Source: DATEDA01 sp963789885
GTDB taxonomy: Bacteria; Pseudomonadota; Gammaproteobacteria; Burkholderiales; SG8-39
Direction: 5' to 3'
DNA length: 23,835 bases
NCBI GenBank assembly: GCA_963789885.1
Contig: CAWBNB010000055.1
Location: 1-23,835, forward strand
Both the position numbers and the translations under genes were made by a program. A model generated the notes under the pieces. It did no database searches. It worked only from the letters and a program-made list of their open reading frames with translations, and was not told the DNA's origin. Shown here piece after piece: positions 1 to 7,435 of this stretch (the stretch's first letter is position 1; the number at the start of each line of letters is the position of its first letter).

Positions 1-641
1 CCGAGATGCAGAAACACCACCCGGTCGGCGAGCCCCATGATCACCCGCATGTTGTGCTCGATCACGAGCAGCGTGACGCCCTCCTCGCGCAGCCGCCCGA
101 CGAGGGCGATCAGGCCCGGAATGCTCGGCTGGTCGACGCCGCCGGTGATCTCGTCGAGCAGGAGCAGCTGCGGGCCGGTGGCGAGCGCCCGTGCCATCTC
201 GAGCCGCTTGCGCTGCCCGGTGGAGAGCCCGCGGGCGAGCACGTCGCCCTTGTGCTCGAGGCCGACGAGTGCGAGGCACCGGCGCGCAGTGTCCCGCGCC
301 CGCGCGATCCCGCCGCCGCGGGCGAGCGCACCGATCATCACGTTCTCTTCCACCGTGAGGCGCGGGAACGGCTTCAGGATCTGGAACGTGCGGGCGACGC
401 CGAGATGGCAGAGTCGATCCGGCCGCAAGCCGGTCACGTCGGCCCCGGCGAGGCGCACCGCTCCGGCGTCCGGCCGAATGAAGCCGGTGATGAGGTTGAA
501 GAGCGTCGTCTTGCCGGCGCCGTTCGGCCCGATCAGGCCGACGATCTCGCCGCGGCCGACCTCGAACGACACGTCGCGATTCGCGTTCACGCCGCCGAAG
601 CGCTTGGTGAGGCCCTTCACCGTGAGGAGGGTGTCGGCCAT
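1..641 (-). CDS. livG: Branched-chain amino acid-type ABC transporter ATP-binding protein (LivG), truncated by window edge
   Basis: This is a cytoplasmic ATPase subunit that would power import of an amino-acid-like or carboxylate substrate through LivH/LivM. Reading the minus strand from the ATG at 641, the protein starts MADTLLTVKGLTKRFGG. It shows Walker A GPNGAGKTT (about residues 38-46), the ABC signature LSTGQ, Walker B LLLLDE followed by ITGGVD, and the switch His in VIEHNM. About 213 residues are present and the end lies beyond base 1; LivG proteins are usually about 250 aa. The start lies 2 nt after the livM stop, so the genes are co-transcribed and probably translationally coupled. 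The second ATPase (livF) is not in the window and may lie further left. Substrate specificity cannot be read from this subunit; liv-type systems also carry amides, urea and aromatic acids. Confidence 0.93.
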   Translation of the reverse strand, partial: MADTLLTVKGLTKRFGGVNANRDVSFEVGRGEIVGLIGPNGAGKTTLFNLITGFIRPDAGAVRLAGADVTGLRPDRLCHLGVARTFQILKPFPRLTVEENVMIGALARGGGIARARDTARRCLALVGLEHKGDVLARGLSTGQRKRLEMARALATGPQLLLLDEITGGVDQPSIPGLIALVGRLREEGVTLLVIEHNMRVIMGLADRVVFLHL

Positions 642-643
642 CG

Positions 644-1696
644 TCAGTCGATCCGCCGGAAGAAACCGAGCACGCCGGCCGGCCGGTAGCGCGCGATCAG
701 GATAATCACCAGCCCATAGGCGAGGATGTCAAGGTTGCCGCCCCCGCCGCGTGCGTAGTACTCGGCCCATGCGGCGATGCCGCCTCCGGCGAGCCCCGAC
801 ATGTCGAGCACCATCCGTCCCGAGAGATAGGCGCGCAGGAGCTCGGTGAGCGGTATGATGACAAAGGCGCCGAGCACCGGCCCCCAGAGCGTGCCGATGC
901 CGCCGAGGATCGCGACGAAGCAGATTTCGAGCGAGACGAGGAGCGACATCGTCGATGCGGGCTCCACGTAGAGCACGTACTGCGCGTAGAAGGTTCCGCA
1001 CAGCGTGGTGATCGCGGCCGAAGCGATGAGCGCGTAGAGCTTGCAGCGCGCGACGTCCACGCCGAGGCTCTGCGCGGCGTCCTGCTCTTCGCGGATCGCG
1101 ACAAGGAACATCCCGAGGGGCGAGCGCTGGATCACCCTGAACGCGACGAGCGCGAGCACGAGGAGCCCGAGCGCGAAGTAGTAATAGGGAAGTTTGCCCG
1201 GGAACTGCCCGTGCCACAGCGCGTCGGCGAAGCCCTGCGCCTTGTAGACCGGATACTCGAGCCCGATCGCGGCGCCGAAGCGGTCCCAGTTGGACACCAC
1301 GACGTAGATCCCTTCCATGATGAACACGGAAGCGAGGACGAAGTAGTGTCCGCGCAGGCGGAACGTGGGCAGACCGACGAGCACCGCCGCTGCGGTCGAG
1401 ACGGCAAGCGCGATCGGCAGCGAGACGAGCGGGACGAGCCCGAGGAACTTGTAGCAATAGGCGGCGGTATAGGCGCCGATGCCGAAGTACAGCGCGTGGC
1501 CGAACGACACCTGGCCGGCAAGGCCGCCAAGAATGTTCCAGGCGACACCCATCGCGCCATAGAGCATCGACATGATCACGACGTGCCGCCAGAACGGCAT
1601 CGTGGCAGCCAGCGGATACACCACGAGTGCGGTGGCAAGCGCGACGAGGGCCACCACCGGCAAGCCCTCGACGCGGTGCGCGAGCCAGACTCTCAT
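644..1696 (-). CDS. livM: Branched-chain amino acid-type ABC transporter permease LivM
   Basis: Inner-membrane permease of 350 aa. It begins MRVWLAHRVEGLPVVALVAL and has a run of hydrophobic spans, for example around ATALVVYPLAATMPF and VIMSMLYGAMGVAWNILGGL. The LivM hallmark GQVSFGHALYFGIGAY lies near residues 65-80, and the cytoplasmic EEQDAAQSLGVDV segment, the usual ATPase-contacting EAA-like loop, lies further on. I chose the ATG at 1696 because it overlaps the livH stop in an ATGA (1693-1696), a standard coupled start, and because the longer open frame upstream is low-complexity Arg/Ala sequence antisense to livH. With LivH it forms the transmembrane pore, and the operon order is binding protein, livH, livM, livG. 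Confidence 0.94.
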   Translation of the reverse strand: MRVWLAHRVEGLPVVALVALATALVVYPLAATMPFWRHVVIMSMLYGAMGVAWNILGGLAGQVSFGHALYFGIGAYTAAYCYKFLGLVPLVSLPIALAVSTAAAVLVGLPTFRLRGHYFVLASVFIMEGIYVVVSNWDRFGAAIGLEYPVYKAQGFADALWHGQFPGKLPYYYFALGLLVLALVAFRVIQRSPLGMFLVAIREEQDAAQSLGVDVARCKLYALIASAAITTLCGTFYAQYVLYVEPASTMSLLVSLEICFVAILGGIGTLWGPVLGAFVIIPLTELLRAYLSGRMVLDMSGLAGGGIAAWAEYYARGGGGNLDILAYGLVIILIARYRPAGVLGFFRRID

Positions 1697-2550
1697 CGAC
1701 GGCCGAGCAGGCCGTACGGCCGCCAGAACACCACGATCAGGTACAGCGCGAAGACGAAGAGCTGCTTGTAGTTCGGCGAGGTGAAAAAACCGCCGGCCGT
1801 CTGCACGACGCCGATGATCAGCCCGCCGAAGAACGCGCCGGTGATCGAGCCGAACCCGCCGATCGCGACCGCGACGAACGCCGGCAGCGCCCAGCGCGCG
1901 CCCGAGAGCGGCGTGATGGCGTAGTACGTCGAGAGCAGTCCGCCGCCGATCGCCACCGCGGCGCACGACACGCCCCAGGCGATCGCGAACATCCGGTCGG
2001 AGTCGATGCCCATCAGGCGTGCCGCCTGTGGATCCTCGGCGACGGCCTGCAGGGCTAGCCCGGTTTCCGTGCGATTGATAAACCAGTAGAGCGCGCCCGC
2101 GGTCAGGAGCGCGCCTGCTCCCGCGACCAGCTCGGGGCCGCTAAAGAAGAGCCCGGCGACCTGAAAGGTGCCACTCGCCCAGCTCTCCGGGATGGTGCGC
2201 GCGTCCGACTTCCACAGGAAGTGCGCCGCCGCCTGCATGAAGAGCAGCAGCCCGAATGTGGCGAAGATCTGCGCGACCATCGTCGCCTGCAGCACGTGCC
2301 GGATGAGCAGGCGGTAGACGGCGACGCCGACAAAATACATGAGCAGCGCGGCGATCGGCGTAGAAACGAGCGGATCGACGCCCGCCACGCTCCACATGAA
2401 GAAACAGAAGTACATCGCGAGCATCATGAATTCGCCGTGCGCGAAGTTCACGATGTTCATCACGCCATAGATCAGCGACAGGCCCATCGCGACCAGCGCG
2501 AACATGAGTCCGACGACCAGCCCGTCGACGAGAACCTGTCCGTAGATCAT
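1693..2550 (-). CDS. livH: Branched-chain amino acid-type ABC transporter permease LivH
   Basis: Inner-membrane permease of 285 aa, close to the normal family length of about 290. It starts MIYGQVLVDGLVVGLMFAL and carries the LivH hallmark GVMNIVNFAHGEFMMLAMY near residues 29-47. Seven or eight hydrophobic spans follow, with the conserved cytoplasmic loop QAVAEDPQAARLMGIDSDR in the second half and a terminal YLIVVFWRPYGLLG. It lies downstream of the binding-protein gene across an 86-nt gap that contains a GC-rich hairpin, and overlaps livM by 4 nt. The hairpin may set a lower level of permease than of binding protein, which is common in ABC operons; that regulatory role is inferred. Confidence 0.95.
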   Translation of the reverse strand: MIYGQVLVDGLVVGLMFALVAMGLSLIYGVMNIVNFAHGEFMMLAMYFCFFMWSVAGVDPLVSTPIAALLMYFVGVAVYRLLIRHVLQATMVAQIFATFGLLLFMQAAAHFLWKSDARTIPESWASGTFQVAGLFFSGPELVAGAGALLTAGALYWFINRTETGLALQAVAEDPQAARLMGIDSDRMFAIAWGVSCAAVAIGGGLLSTYYAITPLSGARWALPAFVAVAIGGFGSITGAFFGGLIIGVVQTAGGFFTSPNYKQLFVFALYLIVVFWRPYGLLGRR

Positions 2551-2590
2551 CGGCGATCAGTGTGCGCGACGCGGCCACCGGACGCAAAAC

Positions 2591-2618
2591 GGCCGGCGCC
2601 CGGGCTCGGCGCCCGGCC
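2591..2618 (-). promoter_or_regulatory. GC-rich intercistronic hairpin between binding-protein gene and livH
   Basis: Bases 2591-2600 (GGCCGGCGCC) pair with 2608-2618 (GGCGCCCGGCC), giving about 10 bp with one bulged C at 2612 and a 7-nt loop. There is no T tract, so it is not a simple intrinsic terminator. It lies just after the upstream gene's stop at 2637 and before livH. Possible roles are partial attenuation or protection of the upstream mRNA 3' end; neither can be decided from sequence. Confidence 0.4.
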
Positions 2619-2636
2619 ACGCCGGCCGCGGGTGCG

Positions 2637-3881
2637 CTAGCGCTTGTCCCAGCCCGGGGCGGGGAACACCACCGCCTTCGTCGCCAGGTCCTTTGGCCAG
2701 ACCGGGTAGTGCTTGCCGTCCTGGATCTGGGTGATCAGGCCGGTCGCGAGCACGTTCTGGCCCTTCTCGTTGAACTTGATCCCCTTGTACGGGGCGATCG
2801 TGTCGGCGCCGTCGATGTTGGTTTCGCGCAGCGCCTGGATGATGTCCTCGGGCGCGAGCGACTTCGCGCGGTTCAGCGCGTCGGCAATCACGAGCGCAGC
2901 GGTGAATTCGCGCGCCGGCGCATCCCACATCGCTCGCCCCGAACGCGCCTCGTAGAGCTTGTTGACCGCCGCCGCCGCCTTCCGCTTCTCGATCAGCGAC
3001 GGGTCGAACTTGGTGTGGCTGAAGGCGTAATCGGCGTTCTTCCCGAGCGCCTTCATGAAGTCGGGCGAGGCGAAGCTCGCGCCCATTGCGAGGATCCCCT
3101 TCGGGGTGAAACCGAGTGCCTGGTAGGTGCGCATGGCGAGGATCGCATCCGAGTCGAGGGACGCCTGCAGCAGGATGTCGGGGGCGTCGTTCTTGAGCTT
3201 CAGGACCTCGCTCCGCAGGTCGGTGGTCTGGGTCGGGTAGCTGATCGCCGTCAGCTTGTCGAACCCGTTCTGCTTGTAGGCGCCTTCGGCCGCCTTGGCG
3301 AGGCTCGAGCCCCAGTTGTCGTTGATGTGGATGACGCCGAGGTTCTTGAGCGGAACCCCCTTGTCCTTGCGCAACTCGTCGAGGAACGCGAAGAAATCGC
3401 GCGCGATGTCCTCGGTCGTTGGCGTTACGCTGAAGAAGGTCTTGAATCCGCGCTCGGTCAGCGGCGGTGCTTCGGACGATCCCGTTACGAACGGGATGCC
3501 GTACTTCTCCGCGACCTGGCTGGCCGGCGCCGCGACCGCGCTCTGGAATGCGCCTTGGAGGATGTGCACCTTCTCCTGCGTGATCATCCGCTCGGCGATC
3601 GCCTGGCCGCGCTCGGGTCGGCCGCCGTGGTCCTCGATGATCAGGCGGATCTTGATCCCGCCCTTGTTCGGCAGCCCGGCCGTCTTGGCGTACGGCAACG
3701 GAATGTCGTAGCTGCCGTTCACGATGTCGTAGGCGAGTTTGATCGCCTCCAGCGTCTCCGTGCCCGACTTCGCGGCGTTGCCGGAGGTCGGGTACAAGAG
3801 CCCGATGCGAATCTCGTTGTCCTGCGCGAGCGCCGGGCCGGCGAGCGCAAGCGATGCGGCGATTGCGGCGAGGTACCTCAT
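2637..3881 (-). CDS. Liv-type ABC transporter periplasmic substrate-binding protein
   Basis: Secreted solute receptor of 414 aa feeding LivHM. It has a clear Sec signal peptide, MRYLAAIAASLALAGPALA, with likely cleavage after residue 19 (ALA-QD). The mature protein starts NEIRIGLLYPTSGNAAKSG, the typical opening of the type I periplasmic-binding fold (Peripla_BP_6), and continues with IIEDHGGRPERG, VHILQGAFQSAVAAPAS and GIPFVTGSSEAPPLTERG. The start is supported by AAAGGAG about 7 nt upstream on the minus strand. It is the first gene of the operon, divergent from the gene at 4103. The ligand pocket cannot be assigned: these proteins bind leucine/isoleucine/valine, amides, urea or aromatic acids. 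Neighbouring catabolic genes suggest a carboxylated breakdown substrate rather than a plain amino acid, which is inference. Confidence 0.92.
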   Translation of the reverse strand: MRYLAAIAASLALAGPALAQDNEIRIGLLYPTSGNAAKSGTETLEAIKLAYDIVNGSYDIPLPYAKTAGLPNKGGIKIRLIIEDHGGRPERGQAIAERMITQEKVHILQGAFQSAVAAPASQVAEKYGIPFVTGSSEAPPLTERGFKTFFSVTPTTEDIARDFFAFLDELRKDKGVPLKNLGVIHINDNWGSSLAKAAEGAYKQNGFDKLTAISYPTQTTDLRSEVLKLKNDAPDILLQASLDSDAILAMRTYQALGFTPKGILAMGASFASPDFMKALGKNADYAFSHTKFDPSLIEKRKAAAAVNKLYEARSGRAMWDAPAREFTAALVIADALNRAKSLAPEDIIQALRETNIDGADTIAPYKGIKFNEKGQNVLATGLITQIQDGKHYPVWPKDLATKAVVFPAPGWDKR

Positions 3882-3979
3882 GGTCAGGCTCCTTTCCCGG
3901 TTTTGGGGGCTTGCGGCTCGCCTGGCCCGGGTTGGGCGCCCTGGCGGGCGGCTCGTCGGAGCTGAAAGCTCGCGAGTTT

Positions 3980-3999
3980 CAAAAGTTGATCAAATTTTG
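3980..3999. promoter_or_regulatory. Candidate operator: 20-bp near-perfect palindrome between divergent arms
   Basis: The sequence CAAAAGTTGATCAAATTTTG is symmetric at 9 of 10 base-pair positions around the centre GA|TC. It is strikingly AT-rich in a GC-rich background. It sits about 100 bp from each of the two divergent start codons (3881 and 4103), where a shared regulator would act. A TTGATCAA core is compatible with several dimeric repressor families. No regulator gene is present in the window, so the cognate protein is unknown. Confidence 0.5.
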
Positions 4000-4102
4000 C
4001 GGATCTTGGCAAGCGTGGCACCATGGCAGGCGCGCGTGCCCCGCTACCGGGACGCCGCTGCGGAGCGGCAGACGCCAGGCAAACATCGCGAGGAGAGACA
4101 CG

Positions 4103-4855
4103 ATGCCCGAAGTGATCGCCTTTCCCGGCGGCGGATTCCGCTATCTCAAGGGGGTATTCCAGTACTCGGGCGGTGTCGCCGCCGAGACCGGGTTCGAGAT
4201 CGAGCGCGCCCGCTTCGCCCGCCCGGTGCCGCTCGCCGAGGGGTTCGCGCAGATCGAGGCGCGTCTTCGCCGGCTCGGCCGGCCGACGACCGCGTTCTGC
4301 GCTTGCGAGCTCCGCTCCCCCGAGCCGTTCAGCGAGACGGGCTTCACCGTCTTCAACCGCGAGTACGTGAAGGGGCTCGAGAAGTGGGGCCTGTACCGCG
4401 AAGAGATCAACCCCGTCGCGCGAAGCAACGTGTGCCCGGAGGTCGGCGCGCCACCTGCCCCGAGCTTCTACGCGTTCTCGTACACGGTTCCGGCGGCACG
4501 CGATCGGCGGGGGACATTCGTTGTCGCCGGCAGCGGCGAGGCGCCGGAGGGGCCCGGGAACTACCGCGACCGCGCGATACGGCTCCTCGACCGGTCACCT
4601 GAAGGGCTGCGGGAAAAGGCGCGCTGGGTGCTGGGAGAAATGGAGCGTCGGCTCGCGGCGCTCGGCTTCGACTGGTCGGCAGCAACGGGAACCCACGTTT
4701 ATACGGTGTACGACCTCCACCCGTTCCTCGGGGACGAGATCGTCCGGCGCGGCGCCGCGCCCGCCGGGCTGACCTGGCATTTCGCGCGACCGCCGGTCAA
4801 GGACCTCGACTACGAGATGGACGTACGCGGGGTCGCTCGGGAGATTGTTCTCTAG
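4103..4855 (+). CDS. CnbZ-like putative 2-aminomuconate-type deaminase
   Basis: Cytoplasmic protein of 250 aa with no signal peptide or membrane span. From memory it resembles the family named after CnbZ, the 2-amino-5-chloromuconate deaminase of Comamonas nitro/aminoaromatic degradation. Shared-looking blocks are the N-terminal FPGGGFRYLKGVFQYSGG, the central FCACELRSP and NPVARSNVCPE, FVVAGSGEAPEG, and the C-terminal VYTVYDLHPFLGDEIVRRG. That would make it an enzyme releasing ammonia from an unsaturated amino-dicarboxylate. The start at 4103 is supported by GAGGAGA at 4090-4096; the longer open frame upstream runs through the intergenic palindrome. It leads the plus arm, upstream of a Bug receptor and a FAH-family hydrolase, which fits a ring-cleavage-product pathway. 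Actual substrate unknown; many relatives are annotated only as hypothetical. Confidence 0.55.
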   Translation: MPEVIAFPGGGFRYLKGVFQYSGGVAAETGFEIERARFARPVPLAEGFAQIEARLRRLGRPTTAFCACELRSPEPFSETGFTVFNREYVKGLEKWGLYREEINPVARSNVCPEVGAPPAPSFYAFSYTVPAARDRRGTFVVAGSGEAPEGPGNYRDRAIRLLDRSPEGLREKARWVLGEMERRLAALGFDWSAATGTHVYTVYDLHPFLGDEIVRRGAAPAGLTWHFARPPVKDLDYEMDVRGVAREIVL

Positions 4856-4964
4856 GCCTGCGACGAACGGCCGCGCTATCGGGTGCGTCGCTCGTACGGC
4901 TTACATTGACGAGGCGAAGCTCGCTCGGCTGGCGCTGGATTGACCCCAATCGAAAGGAGGAGAC

Positions 4965-5945
4965 ATGAACAACGGACATCGCGCGCTCGTCGCGCTATTT
5001 GCCGGAGCGATGCTCGCAGGCGCGCAGCCCGCTGCGTCCCAGCCCTACCCTGCGAAACCGATCCGGGTCATCGTGCCGTACCCGGCGGGCGGCGCGACCG
5101 ACTTCTTCGCCCGCACGGTGTTCCCCAAAATGGGCGAGGGCCTCGGCCAGTCGATGGTGGTCGAGAACCGGCCCGGGGCCGGCACCGCTATCGGCGCGAG
5201 CGAGGTCGCAAGGAGCGCTCCGGACGGCTACACGCTGCTGCTCGGCGATGCGGGCACCTACGCCTTCAACCCGACGCTGTACAAGAAGCTACCCTACGAC
5301 CCGGTCAAGGATTTTGCGCCGGTCAGCCTCACGGGCCGGTTCGCGCTGATCCTCACCGTCAATCCGACGACCCTCAAGGCCGATTCGCTGAAGGCGTTCG
5401 TCGATGCGGCCAAGAGCCAGCCGGGCAAGATCGACTATGGCGCGCCCGGACCGGGCAGCCCGATCCATCTGGCGATGGAGCTTTTCAAGCAGCGCGCAGG
5501 AATCGTCATGACGCCGATTCCGTACAAGGGCGGTGCCGACGCGATGAACGACCTCGTCGGCGGGCGCATCGGCGCGATGTTCCTCGACATCGCCTCCGGT
5601 CTGCCGCAGATCCGCGGCGGCAAGGTCAAGGCGCTCGCCGTTGCGAGCGAAAAGCGGATGCCCGCACTGCCAGATCTCCCGACAATCGGAGAGTCGGGTT
5701 ACCCGGGCTTCGAGGCATGGGCCTGGCAGGGCTTCGTGGCGCCGGCCGGCACACCGCGCGACGTCGTTGCGCGGCTCAACGTCGAGTTCGCCAAGGTCAT
5801 GGCCGATGCGGCGATGAAGCAGAAGCTTTCAGAGAGCGGCTTCGAGCCCCAGACCAGCAGCCCGGAGCAGTTCTCGGCATACATGAAGAGCGAGATCGCG
5901 AAGTGGGAGAAGGTGATTCGCGACAGCAACATCAGTCTGGAATAG
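4965..5945 (+). CDS. Bug-family tripartite tricarboxylate transporter receptor
   Basis: Periplasmic solute-binding protein of 326 aa. The signal peptide covers about residues 1-25 (hydrophobic ALVALFAGAMLAGAQPAAS). The mature protein opens with the family hallmark YPAKPIRVIVPYPAGGATD. Other Bug motifs are VVENRPGAGTAIGA, SAPDGYTLLLGD, a YKKLPYDPVKDFAPVS block, the loop IPYKGGADAMNDLVGGRI and PDLPTIGESGYPGFE. The start has a very strong ribosome site, AAAGGAGG at 4953-4960. No membrane subunits (TctA/TctB) are nearby, which is typical of the many orphan Bug receptors in Burkholderiales. They bind small carboxylates or amides, often the substrate of the adjacent catabolic genes. It lies 12 nt upstream of the FAH-family gene, almost certainly in one operon. 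Confidence 0.94.
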   Translation: MNNGHRALVALFAGAMLAGAQPAASQPYPAKPIRVIVPYPAGGATDFFARTVFPKMGEGLGQSMVVENRPGAGTAIGASEVARSAPDGYTLLLGDAGTYAFNPTLYKKLPYDPVKDFAPVSLTGRFALILTVNPTTLKADSLKAFVDAAKSQPGKIDYGAPGPGSPIHLAMELFKQRAGIVMTPIPYKGGADAMNDLVGGRIGAMFLDIASGLPQIRGGKVKALAVASEKRMPALPDLPTIGESGYPGFEAWAWQGFVAPAGTPRDVVARLNVEFAKVMADAAMKQKLSESGFEPQTSSPEQFSAYMKSEIAKWEKVIRDSNISLE

Positions 5946-5957
5946 CGGAGCAGCGAC

Positions 5958-6869
5958 ATGCGGTTGGTGAGCTATGGGCAGAAATGGCAGGAGCGAGCCG
6001 GCATCCTGACGGACGGCGTAATCGTCGACCTCGAATCCGCGATGCGCGCCGCGGGCGCAGGCGTGCCGACGACCGATGTACGGCTCCTTCTCGAGCAACC
6101 TGACTGGCGGCGCCTGGTCGAGAAAGCATTCGCCGCGCGCCGCTCGGCAACGACGGTCGAAGCGCGCTCGGCGCGTCTCGGCGCGCCGGTCCCGGTCCCG
6201 CGTCAGCTCTTAATCGCGGGCGCCAACACCAAGTCGCACCTCGCCGAGGCGAAACCGGTGTTGAAGGACGTCGCGCCTCCGCGGGAACCCATGATTCTCG
6301 CCAAGGCGACCTCCAGCCTGTGCGGGCCGTTCGACGACATCATCCACCCACCCGAGACGAAGAAGCTCGACTACGAGGTGGAGCTCGGCGTGGTCATCGG
6401 CAAGCGCTGCCGGCGCATCAAGGAGTCCGAGGTGCGGGACCACATCGCCGGATACCTCACCGTCAACGAGATGTCCGCCCGGGACATCCAGCTTGCCGAA
6501 CACGAGAGCAATCCGTTCTACCGCGTGCACTTCATCGGCAAGAGCTTCGATACCTTCTGCCCGACGGGGCCGGCTCTCGTCACGTCCGACGAGATCGAAT
6601 GGGGCAAGGCGCTGAAGATGCGGACCGAAGTGAACGGCGATGTCCGCCAGGACAGCGACACCTCCGACCTGTACTTCGGTATCGAGGCGCTGGTTTCCTA
6701 CTGCAGCCGGGGCATGACGCTTTTCCCCGGGGACATCATCGTGACCGGCTCGCCCGCAGGCGTCGGCTTCTTCATGAATCCGCCCGGGTTCCTGAAGCCC
6801 GGCGATCGCGTGCGCTGCGAGATCGAAAAGGTAGGAGCGATCGAGAACCTGGTGTGCGGGGAGCAGTAG
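5958..6869 (+). CDS. Fumarylacetoacetate hydrolase (FAH) family protein
   Basis: Cytoplasmic metal-dependent enzyme of 303 aa. An N-terminal cap (about residues 1-75) precedes the FAH fold. Diagnostic blocks are LIAGANTKSHLAEA, ILAKATSSLCGPFDDI, the metal-ligand segment DYEVELGVVIG (near residues 137-147), GYLTVNEMSARDIQ, GKSFDTFCPTGPALV and the terminal ITGSPAGVG-type loop (here IVTGSPAGVGFF). Family members hydrolyse, hydrate or decarboxylate beta-keto or 2-keto acids from aromatic or ureide breakdown, including ureidoglycolate lyase and fumarylpyruvate hydrolase. Where mammalian FAH has NDWSARD, whose first Asp is a metal ligand, this protein has NEMSARD; that Asp-to-Glu change also occurs elsewhere in the superfamily. 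GGAG at 5947-5950 precedes the ATG. With the CnbZ-like deaminase it suggests a carboxylic intermediate pathway; the exact reaction cannot be assigned. Confidence 0.9.
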   Translation: MRLVSYGQKWQERAGILTDGVIVDLESAMRAAGAGVPTTDVRLLLEQPDWRRLVEKAFAARRSATTVEARSARLGAPVPVPRQLLIAGANTKSHLAEAKPVLKDVAPPREPMILAKATSSLCGPFDDIIHPPETKKLDYEVELGVVIGKRCRRIKESEVRDHIAGYLTVNEMSARDIQLAEHESNPFYRVHFIGKSFDTFCPTGPALVTSDEIEWGKALKMRTEVNGDVRQDSDTSDLYFGIEALVSYCSRGMTLFPGDIIVTGSPAGVGFFMNPPGFLKPGDRVRCEIEKVGAIENLVCGEQ

Positions 6870-7435
6870 CGTACCGGACAAGCCGATTCGACCAACTTTG
6901 GGGTCAGACGCGGGATTACCGTTTCCGGGTGTAGGTCTCAGCGGCCGTAGACGACTCTTTCCAGCCGGTCGCGTCCCCTGAAACCGGCCGTTCCTGTAGC
7001 GGAGTGGATGTTGGTGTGCGAAGCGCAGCGGGAATCCAACAGCGACGCGGCGGTTGGACCCTGGCACGCGAAGGCGTGCCACCCAGGGCGCCCCCCGACG
7101 GCTCTATTAACCCCGCAGCAAGATCCTCTAGAATAGGATCCATGTCAGCTCGCACCGGAACCACCGGCCGCCAAGAACCAGACGACCGTCGAATGGCCGC
7201 GCTCGCGCGGCGACATCGCCCTCAGGTAGCGCACCTGCACACTTTGTGTAGGCGCGCTATCGCGCGAAATCAACGAGCTAGGACTTTTGTCCTGAACATT
7301 CGGGCGCGATTCGGGACAGGCGCTTTTCACCCCTCGACCAGAGCCCACGTCAGGGCGAGATTTCGGTCTCCGGTGAGATCAGCGATCTGCGCACCGAAGT
7401 GCTCCCTGAGGGGGGGCGCGCCGCAGCGCCGGCGT
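6870..7435. other. Intergenic region between converging genes, rich in inverted repeats
   Basis: No gene is recognised in these 566 bases. Both flanking genes end here, so terminators are expected. Visible structures are GCCGGT/ACCGGC (6964-6969 with 6983-6988), two consecutive hairpins at 7009-7088 listed separately, GATCCT/AGGATC around 7122-7140, and AGGAC-TTTT-GTCCT at 7280-7293. Bases 7279-7446 stay open in one plus frame and read like a short acidic peptide tail, but with no start codon, ribosome site or recognised family. It may be a relic. Confidence 0.5.
7009..7088. repeat. Two adjacent imperfect hairpins, REP-like
   Basis: The first hairpin pairs TGTTGG (7009-7014) with CCAACA (7036-7041) around an inner TGCG-AAG-CGCA. 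The second has a perfect 8-bp stem, TGGCACGC (7062-7069) and GCGTGCCA (7074-7081), closing a GAAG loop; flanking CCC/GGG at 7059-7061 and 7086-7088 can extend it with a bulge. The style, a stem closed by GAAG after an 'AGCGAAGCGC'-like core, resembles intergenic repetitive hairpins common in proteobacteria. Copy number cannot be judged from one window. Confidence 0.4.

Noticed and set aside
2562..3965. 467-codon plus-strand open frame
   Set aside because: It lies antisense to the binding-protein gene, which has a signal peptide and family motifs. The translation is Arg/Val/Leu-rich low-complexity sequence typical of GC-rich mirror frames.
7145..7348. 67-codon minus-strand open frame downstream of pyruvate kinase
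   Set aside because: No ribosome site and no family; I could not tell it from chance.
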